Source: a virus. Taken from it: a DNA stretch of 35,584 nucleotides. Positions 31,765 to 35,584 of the stretch are shown piece by piece. Within the stretch, counting starts at the first letter, position 1; each line of letters starts with the position of its first letter. A program made the position numbers and the translations under genes. The stretch covers positions 1 to 35,584 of the IMG/VR virus record IMGVR_UViG_3300035660_000044. One strand, given 5' to 3'. Under the pieces are notes generated by a model that saw nothing but the letters and a program-made list of their open reading frames with translations, was not told the origin of the DNA and ran no database searches.

Positions 31765-31793
31765 TTGACACACTTGTTGGGTTGGATTATTAT
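31765..31793 (+). promoter_or_regulatory. Promoter of a leaderless small gene
   Basis: TTGACA (31765-31770), 17-base spacer, TATTAT (31788-31793). The expected start at about 31800 is only 3-5 bases before the ATG at 31804. The -35 box is in the GCTTGACA context. Confidence 0.7.
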
Positions 31794-31803
31794 TAAGGTA
31801 GAT

Positions 31804-31950
31804 ATGGAAAACAAAGAAACGAAAAAACCTAATAGAATGCGAAAAATCAGCGATGCGCTTTATAGAAAACTTTACAGAAGAAATTCGCAAATCCTAAGAG
31901 TTAAGGCAATGATAAGAGAAGCTTGGCGGACTTTGAAACAGATTGACTGA
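31804..31950 (+). CDS. 48-residue basic protein from a leaderless transcript
   Basis: ATG at 31804, chosen because an upstream in-frame TTG lies inside the promoter. The product starts MENKETKKPNRMRKI and is arginine/lysine-rich with one predicted helix pair (SDALYRKLYRRNSQILRV, MIREAWRTLKQ). It may bind DNA or RNA and could be an early regulator. Its 3' end overlaps the -35 box of the next promoter (TTGACT). No family is recognised. Confidence 0.55.
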   Translation: MENKETKKPNRMRKISDALYRKLYRRNSQILRVKAMIREAWRTLKQID

Positions 31951-31971
31951 AGGTCTTTGAAAATTTATAAT
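31943..31971 (+). promoter_or_regulatory. Near-consensus promoter of the second RNA unit
   Basis: TTGACT (31943-31948), exactly 17 bases, TATAAT (31966-31971). The expected start is near 31978-31979. This is the best match to a σ70 consensus in the window, and its immediate product up to a strong terminator has no sizeable gene. Confidence 0.75.
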
Positions 31972-31978
31972 TAAATTA

Positions 31979-32116
31979 GATTATTAGCGGAAGTATAATT
32001 ATGGTAATCCCATTCATTGAAGGCACAGCCAGGAATATGGGAATAGCTGTTGAGGATTAGACCTCAATAAACTAAATACCGCAATTATACTCCGCTAAGG
32101 CGGAGTTTTTTGTTTT
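31979..32116 (+). ncRNA. Compact structured RNA, about 135 bases, three-way junction plus terminator
   Basis: Stem P1 pairs 31986-32006 with 32077-32096: AGCGGA with TCCGCT, GTATAATT with AATTATAC, and GGTA with TACC, with one bulged A and one mismatch. P2 is TCCCAT (32008-32013) with ATGGGA (32037-32042). P3 is TTGAGG (32050-32055) with CCTCAA (32062-32067). The right side of P1 overlaps the left arm of the terminator (32089-32095), so P1 and terminator compete, as in riboswitches and attenuators. A 19-codon ORF (MVIPFIEGTARNMGIAVED, 32001-32060) is embedded. No known riboswitch class is recognised; a discrete regulatory RNA or attenuator of 32161 onward is inferred. Confidence 0.6.
32089..32116 (+). 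terminator. Strong intrinsic terminator of the second RNA unit
   Basis: ACTCCGC (32089-32095), loop TAAG, GCGGAGT (32100-32106), then TTTTTTGTTTT. This is the most canonical terminator in the window. Confidence 0.85.
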
Positions 32117-32160
32117 AACAAATGGTCGAAGCTTCGCTGAACATTAAAAATTGAAAAGCT

Positions 32161-32352
32161 ATGACTAAAGAAGAAGAAAAAAGAGTGATCGACATCTATG
32201 GGTCTGACTATGAAGAAAAGGATATCCCAACTTACATCAGGAATCGGGACTTCAAAAACGAAATGGATCAGATAGAGGCAGAAGAAAGAACAGTCGAAGA
32301 ATTAGAGGATGAAAGATTTGACTATCATCCTCGACCCGAAGAAGTAAATTAA
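32161..32352 (+). CDS. 63-residue acidic protein
   Basis: A very acidic, helical protein beginning MTKEEEKRVIDIYGSDY and ending FDYHPRPEEVN. It is the first gene beyond the attenuator-like RNA and would be in the same transcript if readthrough occurs. No domain is recognised; small acidic phage proteins often bind host DNA-binding or nuclease proteins, but nothing here shows that. Confidence 0.5.
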   Translation: MTKEEEKRVIDIYGSDYEEKDIPTYIRNRDFKNEMDQIEAEERTVEELEDERFDYHPRPEEVN

Positions 32353-32378
32353 GGTCGAAAAATAAATAACTGGGTTGC

Positions 32379-32438
32379 ATTCGGGGGAAGAGAGTTAACA
32401 AGAGTGAGCGGCAACGCAGAACTCTTCTCTCCCCGAAT
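32379..32438 (+). other. Hairpin upstream of the annealing-protein gene
   Basis: ATTCGGGG (32379-32386) pairs with CCCCGAAT (32431-32438), and GAAGAG with CTCTTC extends the stem with a 3-base bulge. It ends 12 bases before the next ATG, so it could affect translation. No T-tract follows. Confidence 0.5.
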
Positions 32439-32450
32439 AACCAAAATAAA

Positions 32451-33140
32451 ATGCAAAACAAAAAAACAAAAGCAATAGTCAGGGTCAATCAGACCTACGC
32501 TATTGATAAGCCGGCCCAAATGATCCAGGCGGCAAAGATCATAAAGGATCATATCGTAAAGAACAATCTCTCCGTGAACATAGTGGGAAAGAACTATGTC
32601 TTAGTTGAGGGATGGCAGTTTGCTGGGAGTTTAATGAATCTGTTCCCGAAAGTGGTAAAGGTAGAAAATCTCGGGGACAACAAATGGATGGCTCAAGTGG
32701 ATCTCATAAACAGAAAGACGGGAGAATCAGTTAGCACTGGATTTGCGGTTTGCTCAAAAGCAGAACAGAAAAAAGCATCATTCGATGAATACGCCATACT
32801 ATCAATGGCCCAGACAAGAGCCATAGGAAAAGCATTCAGGAACACGATAGGTTGGATCATAAAACTATCGGGTTTCGAAGCGACTCCGGCCGAAGAGATG
32901 AAAGGGAAGCCAGGAGAAGCACCGGTAGCATCAAAGCCGGGGCAAAGTCTGCCGGCTTCTGAAATTGACAAGAAAAGGATCGTGGATCTGACAAAGGAGT
33001 TAGGAGCAAAGACCGCGCAGGCAACGGCCAAGATGGTCGAGAACATGGCCAAAAGGAAAGTGGACTGGACGAAGATGACCAAGAACGAGGCGGCGACGAT
33101 CTATGCCACGCTTCTGCAGAAGAAAATAAACAAGAAATAA
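32451..33140 (+). CDS. Putative single-strand annealing or recombination protein
   Basis: A 229-residue protein. Residues about 20-145 contain VLVEGWQFAGSLMNLFPKVV, a WMAQVDLINRKTGE segment and the signature SMAQTRAIGKAFRNTIGW followed by SGFEATPAEEM. This pattern recurs in phage recombination modules; it resembles the core of Erf/Rad52-like annealing proteins but I cannot assign a subfamily. A linker (about 150-170, proline/glycine-rich) leads to a C-terminal helical domain. It lies 1 base before a RecB-like exonuclease gene, the usual annealase-exonuclease pairing. Function is inferred mainly from context. Confidence 0.55.
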   Translation: MQNKKTKAIVRVNQTYAIDKPAQMIQAAKIIKDHIVKNNLSVNIVGKNYVLVEGWQFAGSLMNLFPKVVKVENLGDNKWMAQVDLINRKTGESVSTGFAVCSKAEQKKASFDEYAILSMAQTRAIGKAFRNTIGWIIKLSGFEATPAEEMKGKPGEAPVASKPGQSLPASEIDKKRIVDLTKELGAKTAQATAKMVENMAKRKVDWTKMTKNEAATIYATLLQKKINKK

Positions 33141-33141
33141 T

Positions 33142-33924
33142 ATGGAAGAAACTAAAATTATAAGTCTCTACAAAGGAACGATCAAGATAAAGTTCGTGAC
33201 CGATCACGCCGATAAGCATAAATATTATGATGAGAAAGGAAATTATTCGCCAGGAGTGACATACTTTACTGGAGTGATTGACAAATCAAGAGCATTTGTT
33301 CCAGCCGCTCTTAAAAAGATGGCGATGAGTTTAGGGGATCATATCGGTGAAGTTTTAACTCAAGAAATGATTGATGTTGGTAAAAATGAATGGGGAAAAC
33401 AAAGCAAGGAAGCGAAAGATGTCGGCACGGAGATCCACGCCTGGATAAGCGAGTGGATCAAAACAAGAAAAGTTCCCATTCCTGAGAGGTTGGAGGTCAA
33501 GAACGGGATCAACGCATTCATGCAGTTCCAAGACGCACACAAGGTGAAGTGGTTGGAGAGTGAAAGATTGGTATACAGCAAGAAGCATAAATATCCTGGA
33601 ACCGCAGACGCAATAGGAAAGATAGGAAAAGATTTAATACTCTTTGATTTTAAAAGCACAAAACCATCAAGTGTGTCGCCAGACGGAATTTACCCTGAGC
33701 ATTCGATCCAGGCGGCAGGATACCAGATTGCCTGGGAAGAAGAAACCGGGAAGAAAATGGCCTACAGAATCGTGATTGCTTTGCACAAAGAAACAGGTGA
33801 TGTCAAATTCCGAGAATTCAGGAACAACGAAAAAGATAAAAAAACTTTCCTTCATTGTGTCGGATTAAGGAGAGGGTTAGATGAACTAAAACCAAATGGT
33901 GGAAGTTATAATTCCAAATTGTGA
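33142..33924 (+). CDS. PD-(D/E)XK exonuclease (RecB/Cas4-like)
   Basis: A 260-residue nuclease. Motifs in order: GTEIHAWI (Gly95, His99), ESERLVYS (Glu139), PGTADAIG (Asp156), LILFDFKST (Asp169, Lys171) and SIQAAGYQIAW (Gln190, Tyr194). This is the standard layout of phage recombination exonucleases that resect double-stranded ends to expose single strands for annealing. It would work with the preceding protein. All catalytic residues are present. Confidence 0.85.
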   Translation: MEETKIISLYKGTIKIKFVTDHADKHKYYDEKGNYSPGVTYFTGVIDKSRAFVPAALKKMAMSLGDHIGEVLTQEMIDVGKNEWGKQSKEAKDVGTEIHAWISEWIKTRKVPIPERLEVKNGINAFMQFQDAHKVKWLESERLVYSKKHKYPGTADAIGKIGKDLILFDFKSTKPSSVSPDGIYPEHSIQAAGYQIAWEEETGKKMAYRIVIALHKETGDVKFREFRNNEKDKKTFLHCVGLRRGLDELKPNGGSYNSKL

Positions 33925-34300
33925 TCATTGCGGAACGACTCTTATGGAAGTAACGACAAAAAACGGAAGAAAGATTTATGGTTGTCCGAATTGGAGAGTT
34001 GATGGGAAAGGTTGCCCCGGGACGATCTATGACCCGAACCACGAAGAATCAAGGAAGAAAATCTACCCGAGGGTGGTAATAAGACACAACGTGGCAAGCA
34101 GATCAGAGCCAGGGAAGTTCAGGACTGTGGAAGTCTATGAGGATGGTCATATGAGATGTAATTGTATAGCTGGCGATATGCAAAGATTCTGTCACCACCA
34201 GAAAAAGACTGGAAAATGGCTTAAAGATTTAGTCCGATTGATCCAAGAAGTGAACAAAGTAGACTTCGACAAAATTGAGATAGAGAAAGAATCAAATTAG
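33896..34300 (+). CDS. Double zinc-finger protein: topoisomerase-type finger plus SWIM-like finger
   Basis: A 134-residue protein overlapping the exonuclease gene by 29 bases. The N-terminal finger (CDHCGTTLMEVTTKNGRKIY with Cys9, Cys12, Cys30 and Cys40) resembles C4 zinc ribbons at the ends of topoisomerase I. The C-terminal part has a SWIM-like CxC...CxH pattern (Cys88, Cys90, Cys99, His101). Both finger types bind nucleic acids and SWIM proteins often assist recombinases. It probably accompanies the annealase and exonuclease. The fusion of these two finger types in such a small protein is notable. Confidence 0.65.
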   Translation: MVEVIIPNCDHCGTTLMEVTTKNGRKIYGCPNWRVDGKGCPGTIYDPNHEESRKKIYPRVVIRHNVASRSEPGKFRTVEVYEDGHMRCNCIAGDMQRFCHHQKKTGKWLKDLVRLIQEVNKVDFDKIEIEKESN

Positions 34301-34308
34301 TTTTTTAC

Positions 34309-34336
34309 CTCACACTTTACTTGTGGAGAGTGTGAG
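34309..34336 (+). other. Hairpin between recombination and HNH genes
   Basis: CTCACACT (34309-34316) pairs perfectly with AGTGTGAG (34329-34336) across a 12-base loop. The TTTTTT run lies upstream, not downstream, so it is not a forward intrinsic terminator. It may be a processing or stability site. Confidence 0.45.
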
Positions 34337-34369
34337 ATTAAGAAACTAAACTTTAGGTTGTCAGAAAAA

Positions 34370-34783
34370 ATGGAGGAAAAACAAAAAATCCTAAATAAGA
34401 AATTTAAAGAACAAAAAGGCAAATGTTTTTGGTGTAATGCAAAATTGTCTTTAGAGATTGCATCAATTATAGATTATTACTCTATCGGTCAAATCATACC
34501 AAAAAAATGCATAGCTAAAGACGAACAAGGAAATGTTGTTAAAGGGGTATTTGATTTTCATGATTTAGATCACGTCTTACCAAAAAGTTTGGGCGGGACT
34601 GATAATCCCGATAATCTTGTCCTCTCTTGTAGAAGATGCAATCAAAGAAAATTAGGAAACCTCTGGCTTAAAGATAAGCATGGCTCGATTGTAGAGTTTA
34701 ATAGGCCAAAAAAGAAAACAAAAATTGAATACAAAAATAACAAAATAATTATCACAACTGTTATAAAACTCTACAAACAATGA
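34370..34783 (+). CDS. HNH endonuclease
   Basis: A 137-residue HNH nuclease. CFWC (Cys19, Cys22) and CRRC (Cys87, Cys90) bracket the core, [20 protein letters not shown] with Asp67-His68 and Asn82, then Asn91 after the second Cys pair. The frame is open from a TTG at 34358; the ATG at 34370 is preferred. The pattern fits phage HNH nucleases, which may be selfish or assist DNA processing. It overlaps the next gene by ATGA. Confidence 0.8.
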   Translation: MEEKQKILNKKFKEQKGKCFWCNAKLSLEIASIIDYYSIGQIIPKKCIAKDEQGNVVKGVFDFHDLDHVLPKSLGGTDNPDNLVLSCRRCNQRKLGNLWLKDKHGSIVEFNRPKKKTKIEYKNNKIIITTVIKLYKQ

Positions 34784-35262
34784 AAGGATTTTTTATAGAA
34801 ATTACAAATAATCTTCTGGAACCAAAGCACAGGAAGGCAATGAAAGAGAGCGTCTGGCTCTTTATGTGGCTCTTAGACAAGATGACCAGTATCACTGAGG
34901 AAGGAATCGGTAAAGTGCTTGGTGGAAAGCCAATCAAATTCGAGGAGGTGAAAAAAGATTTAGGGATTTCTATCAGGACCTATAGACGTTGGACTAATCA
35001 ATTGAAAAAGGCAGGTTATGTTAATCTTTTACGGACTCCTTATGGCTGTGTAATAACTGTGAACAAGGCTAAGAAAAGGTTCGGGAGAAGTGTCATTAGT
35101 GACACAACCAGATATGCCAAAAATGGCACATCTCTGGGCGGAAATGGCACATCTAATAAGACAATACAGTTAGACAATAACAAAAGAGACAATACAGTTA
35201 TTATTAAATCTTTAAACGACGGCCGGACGAGGCTGAAAAATCATTTTGACTGGAAGTTATGA
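34780..35262 (+). CDS. Winged-helix replication-initiation-like protein
   Basis: A 160-residue protein. The N-terminal 100 residues form a winged helix typical of phage replication proteins (O-protein N-terminal type): [13 protein letters not shown], then [21 protein letters not shown] with [21 protein letters not shown]. The C-terminal part is polar, asparagine/threonine-rich and disordered. Such proteins bind the replication origin and recruit helicase. No iteron array was recognised nearby, possibly because the origin lies outside the window or inside the gene. Confidence 0.65.
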   Translation: MKGFFIEITNNLLEPKHRKAMKESVWLFMWLLDKMTSITEEGIGKVLGGKPIKFEEVKKDLGISIRTYRRWTNQLKKAGYVNLLRTPYGCVITVNKAKKRFGRSVISDTTRYAKNGTSLGGNGTSNKTIQLDNNKRDNTVIIKSLNDGRTRLKNHFDWKL

Positions 35263-35447
35263 CAAAAGCTGAGTTTATCAATAAAAAAATCGCCGAGCTC
35301 AAGAAGTCGATGTATTCAGACGAGCCGGACCTGATGACCGAAAAGGAGGAGCAGTTTTTCAGGCGATTCCTGTCGAAGCTGATCGATGACTTAAAAGAAA
35401 TCGCAAATGAAAAAGGAAAAGAAACAATCAAAAAGGTTAAAGGATAA
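35259..35447 (+). CDS. 62-residue helical protein
   Basis: It starts with an ATGA overlap on the replication gene. Charged and helical (NKKIAELKKSMYSDEPD, FFRRFLSKLIDDLKEIANEK). It may be a helicase-loading or replication accessory factor by position; no family is recognised. Confidence 0.5.
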   Translation: MTKAEFINKKIAELKKSMYSDEPDLMTEKEEQFFRRFLSKLIDDLKEIANEKGKETIKKVKG

Positions 35448-35535
35448 AATCAGAAGGGCCGAGGAAAGAACGAAGCAATGGGCCTTGGGAATGGACGTGA
35501 AGTTCCCAGAGGTGGAGTCCCCTGAACCAAAATAA
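35407..35535 (+). CDS. 42-residue basic protein overlapping the previous gene
   Basis: ATG at 35407 in another frame to TAA at 35533-35535, overlapping the previous gene by 41 bases. It starts MKKEKKQSKRLKDKIRRAEE and ends VKFPEVESPEPK. It fills what would otherwise be an intergenic gap and is preceded and followed by genes in the same direction. Function is unknown. Confidence 0.4.
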   Translation: MKKEKKQSKRLKDKIRRAEERTKQWALGMDVKFPEVESPEPK

Positions 35536-35548
35536 TTTTTAAATAAAT

Positions 35549-35584
35549 ATGGTCAGTCCAATTTTCATCACTTCGCCAAAAAAC
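35549..35584 (+). CDS. 5' end of a gene cut by the window edge
   Basis: ATG at 35549 opens a frame still open at the last base (MVSPIFITSPKN). The leader AAATAAATATG is of the A/T-rich type used by most genes here. Nothing can be said of function. Confidence 0.45.
   Translation, partial: MVSPIFITSPKN

Noticed and set aside
32857-33219. Reverse-strand 120-residue ORF
   Set aside because: Serine/proline/arginine-rich antisense of the annealing-protein gene, with no domain and no promoter.
1-35584. CRISPR arrays, tRNA genes, insertion sequences, diversity-generating retroelement
   Set aside because: No regularly spaced repeats with unique spacers, no cloverleaf, no transposase and no reverse transcriptase were found. 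The 60-bp repeats at 13525-14193 are coding and diverged.

Overview
The window is a 35.6 kb piece of a low-GC, tailed double-stranded DNA phage or provirus, cut at both ends (a gene tail at the left edge, a gene start at the right edge). Terminase, portal, scaffold, P22/HK97-like coat protein, a head-tail adaptor, a β-rich tail protein and a giant virion protein are present. No tape-measure, sheath or tail-tube gene is seen, so a short-tailed (podovirus-like) virion is most likely. A tyrosine recombinase suggests a temperate lifestyle, although no repressor was recognised. TGA is an ordinary stop and the promoters look σ70-like (TTGACA/TATAAT class). Most genes start after an A/T-rich leader without a Shine-Dalgarno sequence. 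The host is unknown; a bacterium that relies little on Shine-Dalgarno pairing (for example a Patescibacteria/CPR lineage) would fit, but this is inference.

Layout: 1-2206 holds a lysis cassette (papain-like cysteine peptidase with a peptidoglycan-binding tail, holin-like protein, 3D-domain protein, mini membrane protein). 2203-4851 holds small accessory genes (RusA resolvase, phage adenine methylase, ASCH-like protein, HExxE protein, zinc-finger protein). 4877-7083 is packaging (small and large terminase) plus two zinc-ribbon proteins. A promoter at 7080-7109 with a leader ending in a terminator-like hairpin precedes the virion block 7232-28472. That block contains the portal, a group of β-rich and coiled-coil proteins, a 20-residue tandem-repeat protein, scaffold, coat protein, an HNH endonuclease, tail proteins, the adaptor, and 481 aa and 1658 aa proteins probably carried inside the virion.

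28469-29803 is the only reverse-strand block. It encodes a membrane-anchored stalk protein and two small membrane proteins from a promoter that would give a leaderless mRNA. The middle gene has no ATG, GTG or TTG start and seems to begin at ATA. 29863-32116 is a regulatory and integration region with a TM/coiled-coil protein, a 42 aa basic protein, the integrase, and two compact RNA units (about 30519-30656 and 31979-32116). Each RNA unit has its own promoter, a long-range pairing and a strong terminator whose stem competes with that pairing; each also holds a 17-19 codon ORF. From 32161 to the end lie recombination and replication genes: a probable annealing protein, a RecB-like exonuclease, a SWIM zinc-finger protein, an HNH nuclease and a winged-helix replication protein.

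The least ordinary signals are the two attenuator-like RNA units, the reverse-strand membrane module with its AUA-start gene, the tandem-repeat virion protein, and extra β-domains inserted into the coat protein and the adaptor. No tRNA, rRNA, CRISPR array, insertion sequence or reverse transcriptase was found.
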